Source of the DNA: CAVQZA01 sp963718355
Lineage (GTDB): Bacteria; Actinomycetota; Thermoleophilia; Gaiellales; Gaiellaceae
Assembly (NCBI GenBank): GCA_963718355.1
Contig: CAVQZA010000016.1
Coordinates: 236,746 to 300,745 of the forward strand
Length of the DNA: 64,000 nucleotides
Direction: 5' to 3'
Part shown: positions 41,514 to 51,143 of the stretch, in pieces
Layout of the letters: every line of letters begins with the position of its first letter
How positions within the stretch are numbered: the first letter of the stretch is position 1
Position numbers and translations under genes: made by a program
Notes under the pieces: model-generated
Told to the model about the DNA's origin: nothing
The model's database searches: none
Seen by the model: only the letters and a program-made list of their open reading frames with translations

Positions 41514-42830
41514 ATGAAGATCCCGAGAAAGGCATGGGCAGCGTTCGGACTGTCGCTTTTGATCGCAGCGGCCGTATTCGCAGCCTTCGCCTCGACGGCC
41601 ACGTCTGCGCCGCGGCACACGAGCGACGTGAACACGGCCGCGATCGACTGGAACGTGATCGCGATCAACATCGTGCGGGGCGAGTCGCCTGCATTGTTCC
41701 AGCTCGAGGGACTGATCTACATGTCCTACGTCCAGGCGTCGGTCTACGACGCCGTGATCAAGATCGACGGCAGGTACAAGCCGTACCACAACTTCCACGC
41801 ACCGATCTCCCCTGACGGCGCGTCTGCGCCGGCTGCGGTCACCGCGGCGGCGTACACGGCTCTCGTCAACTACTTCCCGGACCAGACGACCTCGTTGACA
41901 AACACCTACAACGCCTATCTCGGTGGACTCCCCGTCGCAGGTAGAGCGGCGGGCGTCGCGATCGGACAGGCCGCGGCCGAGGACATCATCGCGCTGCGGG
42001 CGAACGACGGCCGCAACGCCGTGATCTCGACGCCGTACGGCCAGGGGCCGCTCACTCCGGGCGTGTGGATCTTCGCCCCACCGCCGTCGCTTCAGTCGGC
42101 CCAGATCCCGTGGGCCGCGTTCATGACGCCGTTCATGCTCAAGAGCCCGTCGCAGTTCCGGGCGCCGCCGCCCCTCGACATCACGAGTCACAAGTACATG
42201 GTGCAGCTCGAGGAGCTCAGGGCGTTCGGGCGGGTAGACAGCCCGGTGCGGACGCTCGAGGAGACGGCGATCGCGCAGTTCTGGAACGCAAACGTGACCA
42301 GCCAGACCCAGCAGGCGCTGCGTCAGCTCGCGACGGCACAAGGCTTTGACCTCGTCGACACGACCCGCACGCTCGCGATGGGCAATCTCGTCGACAGCGA
42401 CGCCGGGATCGCGTGCTGGGACTCGAAGTTCTTCTATACGTTCTGGCGCCCTGTCACGGCGATCCAGCACGCGGACATCGACGGGAACCCGGGGACGACG
42501 GCTGATCCGACGTGGACGCCGCTGCTTACGACCCCGAACCATCCCGAGTATCCGGCGGCGCACGGCTGCATTACGGCCTCCGACGGGGAGGTCTTCGCCG
42601 CGTTGCTCGGGACGACCGACATCAACGTCGACATCATGGGTGCGGCCGGCGGTCTGACGACGCTGACCCAGACGCGCCGCTACGCGACGGTGCAGGATCT
42701 TCAGAACCAGATCGTCGACGCACGAGTCTGGGCCGGGCTGCACTTCCGCTACTCCGGCAAGCAGGGCGTGAAGCTCGGCGTTGCCGTCGCCGACTGGACG
42801 ATCAAGCGCAACTTCCAGCCGACTCACTGA
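41514..42830 (+). CDS. Secreted vanadium-haloperoxidase / PAP2-family protein
   Basis: This 438-residue exported protein has signal WAAFGLSLLIAAAVFAAFAS. Vanadate or phosphate-binding residues of the family are in KFFYTFWRPVTAIQ, HPEYPAAHGCITASDGE and ARVWAGLHFRYSGKQGV (His/Arg). The N-terminal half is helical with VIKIDGRYKPYHNFHAPISP. It could be a haloperoxidase or an acid phosphatase; vanadium use is inferred. GGAAGGAGT precedes ATG 41514. A hairpin terminator follows. Confidence 0.88.
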   Translation: MKIPRKAWAAFGLSLLIAAAVFAAFASTATSAPRHTSDVNTAAIDWNVIAINIVRGESPALFQLEGLIYMSYVQASVYDAVIKIDGRYKPYHNFHAPISPDGASAPAAVTAAAYTALVNYFPDQTTSLTNTYNAYLGGLPVAGRAAGVAIGQAAAEDIIALRANDGRNAVISTPYGQGPLTPGVWIFAPPPSLQSAQIPWAAFMTPFMLKSPSQFRAPPPLDITSHKYMVQLEELRAFGRVDSPVRTLEETAIAQFWNANVTSQTQQALRQLATAQGFDLVDTTRTLAMGNLVDSDAGIACWDSKFFYTFWRPVTAIQHADIDGNPGTTADPTWTPLLTTPNHPEYPAAHGCITASDGEVFAALLGTTDINVDIMGAAGGLTTLTQTRRYATVQDLQNQIVDARVWAGLHFRYSGKQGVKLGVAVADWTIKRNFQPTH

Positions 42831-42843
42831 CCATCGGGCCGTG

Positions 42844-42869
42844 GGGAGGGGGCGAAAACGCTCCCTCCC
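42844..42869 (+). terminator. Hairpin terminator after haloperoxidase-family gene
   Basis: GGGAGGGGGCG, an AAAA loop and CGCTCCCTCCC form 11 pairs including one G-T. It lies 14 bases after the stop and before the next -10 box. Confidence 0.65.
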
Positions 42870-42890
42870 ATCGCCCGGGGACCTCTTAGC

Positions 42891-42896
42891 TAGGCT
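42891..42896 (+). promoter_or_regulatory. -10 box (TAGGCT) of the aminotransferase/serA operon
   Basis: GCTAGGCT ends eight bases before GTG 42905, consistent with a leaderless mRNA for the two-gene serine operon. Confidence 0.45.
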
Positions 42897-42904
42897 AGGC
42901 CGCA

Positions 42905-44059
42905 GTGGCCGGGAAGCGATATCTGATGACTCCCGGACCGACTCCGGTCCCGCCCCAGGTGCTGGCCGCGCTCGCCGCGCCGGTCGTCCACCACCGCAGC
43001 CCCGACTTCAAGCCGATCTACGAGGAGTGCCTCGCTCGGCTGAAGCAGGTCTTCCGGACCGAGAACGACGTGCTCCTCTTCACCGCGTCGGGGACCGGCG
43101 CGTTCGAGTCGGCGGTGGCGAACCTGACCTCGCCCGGAGATCGTCAGCTCGTCGTCTCCTCGGGGAGCTTCGGTGAGCGCTGGGCGACGATGGTCGCCGG
43201 GTACGGCGCCGAGCTGATCCACCTCAAGCTCGAGTGGGGCGCGACTCCCGAGCCCGCCGACCTGCGCGATGCGCTCGCCGCTTCCGGCGGCGCCAAGGTC
43301 GTCTACCTCGTTCATTCCGAGACGTCGACCGGGGTCGTCGTCGACGTCCAGGCGCTCGCGGCCGTGGCAAAGGAAGCCGGCGCGCTCGTCGTCGTCGACG
43401 CAGTCTCGAGCCTCGGCGCGGTGCCGCTCGAGACCGATGCGTGGGGGATCGACGTCGTCGTCTCCGGCTCGCAAAAGGCCTTGATGACTCCGCCCGGGCT
43501 CTCGCTCGCGTCCGTCTCGCCGGCCGCGCTCGCCGCTGCCGCCGAGTCGACGACGCCGCGGTTCTATTTCGACTGGGCGCGGACCGCCAAGGCGCAGGGA
43601 AAGCTCGACGCGCCGTTCACGCCTTCGGTGCCGCTCGTCGCGGGGCTCAACGTCGCGCTCGGCCTCCTGCTCGACGAGGGCCTCGACGCGGCGTTCGAGC
43701 GTCATGTCCGCCTCGGCCGCGCCTGCCGCGAGGGCGCGAAGGCGATGGGCCTCGAGCTGTTCTCGCCGGACGAGGACCGTTCGGCGGTCGTCACCGCGAT
43801 CCGCGCGCCGGACGGGATCGACGCGAAGGACGTCGTCCGCACCCTGCGCGACCGCTACGGGATCACGATCGCGAACGGCCAGGGCGACCTGCTGGGCAAG
43901 ATCTTCCGCCTCGGCCACATCGGCTGGTTCGACGTGTTCGACATCGCGACGCAGCTCGGCGCGGTCGAGCTCGCGCTGGTCGAGCTCGGCGCCGAGATCG
44001 AGCGCGGCGTCGCGGTCACCCGCGCGCTCGAGACGTACGCCGACCGCGCCCCGGTGTGA
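42905..44059 (+). CDS. Class V aminotransferase (serine/alanine-glyoxylate, phosphoserine type)
   Basis: This 384-residue PLP enzyme has the class V start RYLMTPGPTPVPPQVL, VVHHRSPDFKPIYEE, SGSFGERWATM and the Schiff-base Lys191 in VVVSGSQKALMTPPGL. It is closest in pattern to alanine- or serine-glyoxylate aminotransferases. Because serA is translationally coupled to it, it may act as the phosphoserine aminotransferase of serine synthesis; in some bacteria this enzyme type replaces SerC. The gene product starts at GTG 42905. Confidence 0.88.
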   Translation: MAGKRYLMTPGPTPVPPQVLAALAAPVVHHRSPDFKPIYEECLARLKQVFRTENDVLLFTASGTGAFESAVANLTSPGDRQLVVSSGSFGERWATMVAGYGAELIHLKLEWGATPEPADLRDALAASGGAKVVYLVHSETSTGVVVDVQALAAVAKEAGALVVVDAVSSLGAVPLETDAWGIDVVVSGSQKALMTPPGLSLASVSPAALAAAAESTTPRFYFDWARTAKAQGKLDAPFTPSVPLVAGLNVALGLLLDEGLDAAFERHVRLGRACREGAKAMGLELFSPDEDRSAVVTAIRAPDGIDAKDVVRTLRDRYGITIANGQGDLLGKIFRLGHIGWFDVFDIATQLGAVELALVELGAEIERGVAVTRALETYADRAPV

Positions 44060-45624
44060 AGGTCCTCATCCGCGAGACGATCGCCGACGCGGGGGTCGAG
44101 CTGCTGCGCTCGAAGTTCGACGTCGACGTCATCACGGACGGCGATCTCGCCGAGCTGATCGGCGCCTACGACGCGATCGTGATCCGCTCGGCGACGAAGC
44201 TCACCGCCGAGCTGATCGACCGCGCCACGAATCTCAAGGTGATCGGCCGGGCCGGAGTGGGGGTCGACAACGTCGACGTCGAGGCGGCGACGCGGCGCGG
44301 GATCGTCGTCGCGAACGCGCCCGAGTCGAACATGATCTCCGCGGCGGAGCACACGATCGGCCTGCTCGTGGCGCTCTCCCGCAACATCCCGCAGGCACAT
44401 GCGGCACTCAAGCAGGGCCGCTGGGAGCGCTCGCGCTTCGGCGGTGTCGAGCTCGCGGACAAGATGCTCGGCGTGCTCGGCTTCGGGCGCATCGGCCAGC
44501 AGGTTGCGCGCCGCGCGCTCGGGCTCGGGATGAAGGTCACCGCCTACGACCCGTTCGTCTCGCGCGAGCGCTTCCGCGAGCTCGGTGTCGAGTGGGTCGA
44601 GACGACCGCCGAGGTGCTCGCCGTCGCCGACTTCATCACGCTGCACCTGCCGCTGACCGACGAGACGCGCCACGGCATCGACGCGGCCACGATCGCGCAG
44701 ATGCGCGACGGAGTGCGGATCGTCAACGCGGCGCGCGGCGAGCTGATCGACGAGCAGGCGCTCTATGACGCGCTCGTCTCGGGCAAGATCGCCGGCGCGG
44801 CGCTCGACGTCTACTCAAAGGAGCCGTACGACGGGCCGCTGCTCGAGCTCGAGCAGGTCGTCGCGACGCCTCATCTCGCCGCCTCGACCGACGAGGCGCA
44901 GGATCGCGCGGGCCTGATCGTCGCCGAGCAGGTCGTGGCCGCGCTCGAAGGCGGGCTCGTCACGAACGCGGTGAACATCCCGGTGATCGGGGCCGAGGAC
45001 GTCGAGGCGCTCGGGCCGTACATCCCGCTCGCCGCGAAGCTCGGCCGCCTCGCGATGGAGCTAGCCGCGGGTCGCGCGGAGCGGCTCACGCTGACGTACT
45101 TCGGGGCCCTGGCCGAGCGCGACACCCGTCTGCTCACCGTCTCGGCGCTGAACGGCGCCTTCCAGGGCCGCGTCGACCAGGCCGTGAACTTCGTCAACGC
45201 GCCGCTCGTCGCAGCGGAGCGGGGGATCGAGGTGCGCGAGGAGCGCCGGCCGGCATCGCGCGACTTCACGAATCTGATTCGCGTCGGCGTCGTCACGGGC
45301 GGGGAGGAGCTGCGGGTCGCCGGCACGACGATCGGCACCGAAAACCGGCTCTGGCTCGTGAGCGCGCTCGGTTTCGAGGTCGACATCGAGCTCGCGCCGC
45401 TGATGGTCGTCCTCGCCTACGACGACATTCCCGGCGTGATCGGCAACGTCGGCACGCTGTTCGGCGGCGCTGGAATCAACATCGCCAACATGGCCGTGTC
45501 CCGTTCGCGCCAGGGCGGCAAGGCGCTGATGGCGCTCTCGATCGACACCGCCGCGCCGCCCGAGCTCGAGGCCGTCCTGCGCGCCGAGGGGTTCGACGAG
45601 GTGCACGTCATTGCCCTCGGCTGA
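44056..45624 (+). CDS. serA: D-3-phosphoglycerate dehydrogenase
   Basis: This 522-residue NAD-dependent enzyme catalyses the first step of serine synthesis. The catalytic domain has RAGVGVDNVDVEAATRRGI, the NAD loop LGVLGFGRIGQQVARR, VNAARGELIDEQAL, and PHLAASTDEAQDRAG with the His. An intervening ASB domain (LTLTYFGALAERDTRLLTVS) and a C-terminal ACT domain (VLAYDDIPGVIGNVGTLFGG) give the long type-I form, which is often feedback-inhibited by serine. GTG 44056 overlaps the aminotransferase stop (GTGA). Confidence 0.95.
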   Translation: MKVLIRETIADAGVELLRSKFDVDVITDGDLAELIGAYDAIVIRSATKLTAELIDRATNLKVIGRAGVGVDNVDVEAATRRGIVVANAPESNMISAAEHTIGLLVALSRNIPQAHAALKQGRWERSRFGGVELADKMLGVLGFGRIGQQVARRALGLGMKVTAYDPFVSRERFRELGVEWVETTAEVLAVADFITLHLPLTDETRHGIDAATIAQMRDGVRIVNAARGELIDEQALYDALVSGKIAGAALDVYSKEPYDGPLLELEQVVATPHLAASTDEAQDRAGLIVAEQVVAALEGGLVTNAVNIPVIGAEDVEALGPYIPLAAKLGRLAMELAAGRAERLTLTYFGALAERDTRLLTVSALNGAFQGRVDQAVNFVNAPLVAAERGIEVREERRPASRDFTNLIRVGVVTGGEELRVAGTTIGTENRLWLVSALGFEVDIELAPLMVVLAYDDIPGVIGNVGTLFGGAGINIANMAVSRSRQGGKALMALSIDTAAPPELEAVLRAEGFDEVHVIALG

Positions 45625-46066
45625 CCGCGGCGGGGCCTGGGTCGCTGCGCAGTTCGTCCTGCTCGGCCTGGTCGTCGCGGGCGCGTTCTTCGGCACGGAC
45701 TGGCCGTGGCCGGTGCGGCTGTTCGGCGGCGTGCTGATGTTCATGGGCGCGCTCTTTGCCGTAGCAGCGGTGCGCGGCCTCGGCCCCGCGATGACGCCGT
45801 TCCCACGGCCGCTTGCGGACGGAGCCCTCGTGATCTCGGGCCCGTACGCCGTCGTGCGCCATCCGATCTACTCCGGAGTCGCCGCCGCGGCAGCAGGATT
45901 CTCGGTGCTGGTTTCGAGCTGGTGGTCGCTTGCCGCGAGCCTCGTGCTCGCCGTCTTCTTCCACTTCAAGGCGGTGCGGGAGGAGCGGTGGCTGGTCGAG
46001 CGCTACCCGGCCTACCCGGAGTACATGACGCGCGTGCGGCGCCGCTTGATTCCATGGCTCACGTAG
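45611..46066 (+). CDS. Isoprenylcysteine-methyltransferase-like (PEMT/ICMT) membrane protein
   Basis: This 151-residue integral membrane protein has four hydrophobic segments (FVLLGLVVAGAFFGTDW, LFGGVLMFMGALFAVAAVRG, SGVAAAAAGFSVLVSSWWSL, AASLVLAVFFHFKAV). The family motif GPYAVVRHPIYSG and the C-terminal EERWLVERYPAYPEYMTRV bind S-adenosylmethionine in related methyltransferases. The start TTG 45611 overlaps serA by 14 bases. The lipid or protein substrate is unknown. Confidence 0.75.
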   Translation: MPSADRGGAWVAAQFVLLGLVVAGAFFGTDWPWPVRLFGGVLMFMGALFAVAAVRGLGPAMTPFPRPLADGALVISGPYAVVRHPIYSGVAAAAAGFSVLVSSWWSLAASLVLAVFFHFKAVREERWLVERYPAYPEYMTRVRRRLIPWLT

Positions 46067-46102
46067 GTTGCGTCCGTCTGATGCGGCGACGACACTGACA
46101 CC

Positions 46103-47605
46103 ATGCAGCTCGTAGAGCTCCCGACGGCGCGGACCAGGCTCCTCGACAACCTTGGCCGGATCCGGCGGGAGGTGGGGCCGGTCACCCCGGAGCTCTCCGA
46201 TGCGCTCGCCGATCACATGCGAATCCGTCGCGGCGAGGTGGCGGAGGTCGTCTCGTTCTACTCGTTCCTGCGCCTGCCGCTCGACTCGCTACGGGTCTGC
46301 ACCGGGCCCATCTGCGCGTGCGCAGGCGGTCACGAGCTGCTCGGCGTCGCGCAGGAGGTCGCGCCCGAGGGCGTGCCCGTGGTCGAGGTCGCCTGCCTCG
46401 GGCACTGCGACCTCGCGCCGGTCGGGACGCGCGGCGACACGATCCTGCCGCACCTGACGCGCGCGGTGCTCGAGGGCGCGGCGCCCGAGCCCGTCACGCA
46501 CTCCACGAACGACGGTCCCTCGCTGGGGCTCACGCGGCCGGACGAGCCGGCAAACCCGCCGCGGCTCTCGCCCGAGCAGGTGCTCGCCGAGCTCGAAGCG
46601 TCCGGTCTCGTCGGCCTCGGCGGCGCCGGGTTCCCGACCTGGCGGAAGTGGGACGCGGTGCGCCGCGAGCCCGGACCGCGCGCCGTGATCGTGAACGCCG
46701 ACGAGGGCGAGCCCGGGACGATCAAGGACCGCTACATCATGGAGCTGCGCCCGAACCTCCTCATTGAAGGGCTGCTCGTAGCCATGGAGTTCGCCGAGGC
46801 CGAGCATGGCTACATCTACCTCCGCGAGGAGTACGCGACCGCGCGCGCGCGCCTGCTCGAGGTGATCGACGACCCGCGGATCGAGCTGGTCGTCGGCGCC
46901 GGCTCCTACATCTGCGGCGAGGAGACCGCGATGCTGGAATCGATGGAGGGCCGGCGCGGGATGCCGCGGCTGCGCCCGCCGTTCCCGGCCCAGCGCGGCT
47001 ACCTCGGCCAGCCGACGCTGATCGACAACGTGGAGACGCTCGCCCACATCCCGGGGATCCTGCGCAACGGCGGCGCCTGGTTCGCGGGGCTCGGCGCGCC
47101 CGGCGTCCGTCTCTGGTCGCTCTCCGGCGCGGTCGCAAAGCCCGGCTGCTACGAGGCGCCGAACGGGATCACGCTCCGCGAGCTGATCGACGACTACGGC
47201 GGCGGCGCGACGGAGGAGATCGGCGCGATCGTTCCCGGCGGCGCGGCGAGCGGGATCCTGCCGCCGGTCGCACTCGATGTGCCGCTGACGCGCGAGGCGC
47301 TCTCGGAGTGGGGTGCCGCGGTCGGCTCGGCCGCGGTGCAGGTCTTCCCCGCGAACTACTCGCCGCTCGAGCTCCTCGTTGAGACGATGCGCTTCTTCGC
47401 CGACGAGTCGTGCCAGAAGTGCACGCCGTGCCGGATCGGCACGCGCGGGCTCCACCACCTCGCCGCGGGGCGCACCTCGTTCGAGCCCGACGAGCTCGAG
47501 GCCTGGCTCGAGGCGCTGGAGCAAGCCTCGATCTGCGGGCTGGGGCAGGCCGCACCGATCCCCGTTCGCTCGATCCGCCGCTACTGGCCGGAGCTGCTGC
47601 CGTGA
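46103..47605 (+). CDS. Formate dehydrogenase NAD-reducing subunit, NuoE-NuoF fusion
   Basis: This 500-residue protein fuses a NuoE-type [2Fe-2S] thioredoxin-like domain (about 1-130; cysteines in RVCTGPICACAGG and ACLGHCDLAP) to a NuoF-type flavoprotein (about 150-500). The latter has the FMN site GLGGAGFPTWRKWD, NADEGEPGTIKDRYIM, NADH site GAGSYICGEETAMLESMEG and the [4Fe-4S] ligands SCQKCTPCRIGTR plus ASICGLGQA. This is the diaphorase half of soluble NAD-linked formate dehydrogenases or of bifurcating hydrogenases; the catalytic subunit directly downstream makes formate dehydrogenase the call. Stop overlaps the next start (GTGA). Confidence 0.92.
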   Translation: MQLVELPTARTRLLDNLGRIRREVGPVTPELSDALADHMRIRRGEVAEVVSFYSFLRLPLDSLRVCTGPICACAGGHELLGVAQEVAPEGVPVVEVACLGHCDLAPVGTRGDTILPHLTRAVLEGAAPEPVTHSTNDGPSLGLTRPDEPANPPRLSPEQVLAELEASGLVGLGGAGFPTWRKWDAVRREPGPRAVIVNADEGEPGTIKDRYIMELRPNLLIEGLLVAMEFAEAEHGYIYLREEYATARARLLEVIDDPRIELVVGAGSYICGEETAMLESMEGRRGMPRLRPPFPAQRGYLGQPTLIDNVETLAHIPGILRNGGAWFAGLGAPGVRLWSLSGAVAKPGCYEAPNGITLRELIDDYGGGATEEIGAIVPGGAASGILPPVALDVPLTREALSEWGAAVGSAAVQVFPANYSPLELLVETMRFFADESCQKCTPCRIGTRGLHHLAAGRTSFEPDELEAWLEALEQASICGLGQAAPIPVRSIRRYWPELLP

Positions 47606-50298
47606 GCGAGATCCACTTCAAGGTCGACGGGCGCGAGGCCGTGGCCGAGAGCGGACAGCTGCTCCTGCACGCGCTGCGGGAGAACGGTGCGGATCCCCCG
47701 ACCCTCTGCCAGGACGACAAGCTCGAGCCCTACGGCGGCTGCCGGCTGTGCCTCGTCGACGTCGAGGGCTCGTCCCGTCCGGTGCCGTCGTGTGCGGTCA
47801 GCGTCGAGGAAGGGATGATCGTCTCGACGAACGGCCGCCTGCCGAAGCTCCAGCGCACGCTCACGGAGATGCTGCTCACCGAGCACGTCTCGACCGCGGG
47901 CGGCGGGCGCGCCGACGAGCTGCTCGACCTCGCGCTCGACCTCGGCGTCCAGGCGCCCTTCGTCCTGCCCGACGCGGGCCGCGAGCCGTACTCCGACCGC
48001 AACCAGCTGATGGGCTACGACCCGGACGCCTGCATCCTCTGCGGCCGCTGCATCCGCTACACGCAGGACGTGATGCAGTGCTCCGCACTCACCTTCGAGG
48101 GCCGCGGCCCCGAGGCGCGCGTCGTCCCGACCCACGGCCACTCGTGGCTCGACACGGAGTGCGAGCTCTGCGGCGGCTGCCTCTCGGTATGCCCGACCGG
48201 CGCGATCTTCGAGAAGAAGAGCACCGGCACGACCGTCCCGGACACGGCGCTCACCAAGACGCGCACGACCTGCACCTACTGCGGTGTCGGCTGCCAGCTC
48301 GACCTCAACGTCGATCCCGCGACGGGCAAGGTCGTGAAGATCACCTCCGAGCCGGAGTACCTGCCGAACGAAGGCGAGCTCTGCGTGAAGGGACGCTTCT
48401 CGTTCGGCTTCATCAGCCATCCCGATCGCCTCACCGAGCCGCTGATCCGCCGCGAGGACGGCGAGCTCCATCCGGCCACATGGGACGAGGCCTTCGCGGC
48501 TGCCGCGGCCGGCCTCAACGCGGTGCGCGCGCGCCACGGCGACCAGAGCGTCGGCGTCCTCGCCTCGGCGCGGCTCACCAACGAGGAGAACTACCTGATC
48601 CAGAAGCTGGCCCGGACGGGGCTGAAGACCAACTCCGTCCACTCCTGTGAAGCCACCTGACACGCTCCGACCCTTTACGGCCTGGTCAGGTCGTTCGGCA
48701 GAGGAGCCAGCACCAACTCGATCCCGGAGATCGACGACGACCGGTTCCTGCTCGTGATCGGGTCGAACACGACCGAGGCGCACCCGGTCCTCGCGCTGCG
48801 GATCAAGAAGGCCGTCAAGAACGGTGCGACCCTCGTCGTCGCCGACCCGCGCGCGATCTGGCTGACGAAGATAGCCAAGCGGCACCTCCAGCTGCGACCC
48901 GGCACCGACGTCTGGCTCCTCAACGCGATGATGCACGTGATCCTCGAAGAGGGCCTCCAAGACGACGCGTACATCAGCGAGCACACCGTCGAGTTCGAGG
49001 CGGTGCGCGAGATCGTCGCCCGCTACACGCCCGAAGAGGCGGAGCAGGTCACCGGCATTCCGGCCGAGGCGATCCGGGCCACAGCCCGCGAGTACGCGTC
49101 CGAGCCGAAGGCGGGGATCTTCTACACGCTCGGGATCACCGAGCACGCCTGCGGCGTCGACAACGTCTGGTCACTCGCGAACCTCGTCCTGATGACCGGC
49201 CATCTCGGCTACGCCTCCACGGGTCTCAACGCCCTGCGCGGCCAGAACAACGTCCAGGGCCTGAACGACTCCGGCGCGAACCCGGTCTACCTGCACGGCT
49301 ACCAGCCGGCCGACGACCCCGAGGTGCGCGCGAAGTTCGCCACGGCGTGGGGGGCCGAAGTGCCCGAGACCCCGGGCCTCCGCCTCGACCAGATGATCCA
49401 CGGCCTCAGCGATGGCTCGGTCAAGGCGCTGTATCTGATCGGCGAGAACCCCGCGCAGACCGATCCGGACGCGCATCGCGTCGAGGAGGGCTTCAAGCAG
49501 ATCGAGTTTCTCGTCTCGCAGGACATCTTCCTGAACGACACCTCGCGCACGCACGCGGACGTCGTCTTCCCGGCCTCCAGCTTCGCGGAGAAGGACGGCA
49601 CGTTCACCAACACCGAGCGGCGTGTCAGCCGTGTCCGCGCCGCGACGGCGCTGCCGGGGAACGCGCGCGTCGACCGCGAGATCGTGATCGACTTCGCCCG
49701 CGCGCTCGGGTGCGAATGGCCCGAGTACCCCGACGCGGAGACGGTGTGGAACGAGCTCGCCGATCTCGCGGAGCCGTGGAACGGGATCCGCTACGACCGG
49801 CTCGAGGAGAACGGGATCCAGTGGCCGTGTTACGACCGCGACGATCCGGGCTCGCCGTTCCTCCACTCGCCGGCGCCCGCGCTCGGCAAGGGCGTGTTCC
49901 AGGCGGTCGAGTACCAGCCGCCGGTCGAGCCGACCGACGCCGAGTATCCGTTCGTGCTCTCGACCGGGCGGACGCTCTTCCACTACAACTCCGCGACCAT
50001 GACGATGCGCGAGGACGGGATCCTGCTCAAGCAGGAGGAGCCGTTCTTCGAGATCCATCCCAACGACGCCGCGGCGCTCGGGATCGCGGACGGGGACCGG
50101 GCGAAGCTCGTCTCGCGGCGCGGCGAGCTCGAGGCGCGCGCGGCCGTCGGCGAGCGCGTCTTCCCCGGACTCGTCTGGATGGCGCTCCACTTCGCCGAGC
50201 AGAAGGTGAACTGGCTCACCATCGACGCGGTGGATCCGCGCACGGGCACGCCCGAGTACAAGGCGTGCGCGGTGCGAGTGGAACGGCTCGCCGGATGA
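47602..50298 (+). CDS. fdhA: Selenocysteine-containing formate dehydrogenase catalytic subunit
   Basis: One 898-residue protein if the in-frame TGA at 48658-48660 (residue 353) is read as selenocysteine. The N-terminal [2Fe-2S] domain has Cys36, 47, 50 and 64. Next come two [4Fe-4S] clusters (ACILCGRCIRYTQDV, CELCGGCLSVCPTGA), then the molybdopterin domain with TTCTYCGVGCQLDLN. At the TGA the text reads VHSCEAT-U-HAPTLYGLV, which aligns with the family's C-x-x-x-[U/C]-H-x-P active site, His following. Downstream ASTNSIPEI, QGLNDSGANPVYL and the C-terminal MopB domain continue in frame without a gap. It oxidises formate to CO2. GTG start overlaps the NuoEF stop. Confidence 0.93.
48658..48707 (+). 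promoter_or_regulatory. Candidate SECIS element after the selenocysteine TGA
   Basis: Directly after the TGA, CGACC (48668-48672) can pair with GGTCG (48689-48693) around a 16-base apical part, and GACC (48669-48672) with GGTC (48684-48687) is an alternative. The spacing from TGA resembles bacterial SECIS hairpins. The bulged bases needed for SelB cannot be confirmed by eye. Confidence 0.5.
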
Positions 50299-51143
50299 CT
50301 GAGCTCTCGTTCGACGCACTCCAGCCCGCCTCGATGGCCCGCAAGGCTGAGCAGGTCGGCGAGACGAAGGCCGGGCTCTCGGTGTCGACGACCTTCGCGC
50401 TCTCGGTGCTCGCCGGCGCGTTCATCGCGATGGGCGCGATCTTCTCGACGACGACGATGACCGGCGGCGCCTCGATGCCCTACGGGGTGACGCGGCTGCT
50501 CGGCGGGATCACGTTCTCGCTGGGCCTGATCCTTGTCGTTGTCGCGGGCGCCGAGCTCTTCACCGGCAACAACCTGATCGTGATGGCGTGGGCGAGCCGG
50601 CGCGTCTCGACCGTGCGATTGATGCGTAACTGGTCGATCGTCTGGTTCGGCAACTTCGTCGGCGCGCTGGCGACCGCGGGGTTGATGATCGTCACGAAGC
50701 AGTACACCTTCGACCACGGTGAGGTCGGCGTCACGGCGCTCGCGATCGCGACTGCGAAGTGCAGCCTCGGCTGGTGGCAGGCGGTCGCGCTCGGGATGTT
50801 CTGCAACGCGCTCGTCTGTCTCGCGGTCTGGCTCGCGTACAGCGCGCGCTCGACCGCCGACAAGGTGCTCGCGATCATTCCGCCGATCGCGGCGTTCAAA
50901 GCGTCGGGATTCGAGCACTGCGTCGCGAACATGTACTTCATCCCTTACGGCCTCTTCATCAAGTCCGACCACGCTTACGTCGGCTCGCTGGCTGACGCGC
51001 CGAAGCTCGCGAACCTGACCTGGGGGCGTTTCATCTGGGCGAACCTGATCCCGGTCACGCTCGGAAACGTGATCGGCGGTGCGCTGATGGTCGGCGCGAT
51101 CTACCGGTTCGTGTACCTCCGCCGCCCGAGCGACGTCACGTAG
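50295..51143 (+). CDS. focA: Formate/nitrite transporter (FocA family)
   Basis: This 282-residue FNT channel has six hydrophobic segments. Family landmarks are FIAMGAIFSTTT, LGLILVVVAGAELFTGNNLI and GFEHCVANMYFIPYGLFIK, where the His in FEHCVANM lines the pore. Placed right after fdhA (ATGA overlap), it should import or export formate for the dehydrogenase. The first 25 residues are cytosolic and polar (FDALQPASMARKAEQVGETK), as in FocA. Confidence 0.95.
   Translation: MTELSFDALQPASMARKAEQVGETKAGLSVSTTFALSVLAGAFIAMGAIFSTTTMTGGASMPYGVTRLLGGITFSLGLILVVVAGAELFTGNNLIVMAWASRRVSTVRLMRNWSIVWFGNFVGALATAGLMIVTKQYTFDHGEVGVTALAIATAKCSLGWWQAVALGMFCNALVCLAVWLAYSARSTADKVLAIIPPIAAFKASGFEHCVANMYFIPYGLFIKSDHAYVGSLADAPKLANLTWGRFIWANLIPVTLGNVIGGALMVGAIYRFVYLRRPSDVT

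Noticed and set aside
47602..48660. Calling the first part of fdhA a complete 352-residue protein
   Set aside because: The domain structure is cut within the molybdopterin domain and continues in the same frame after the TGA.
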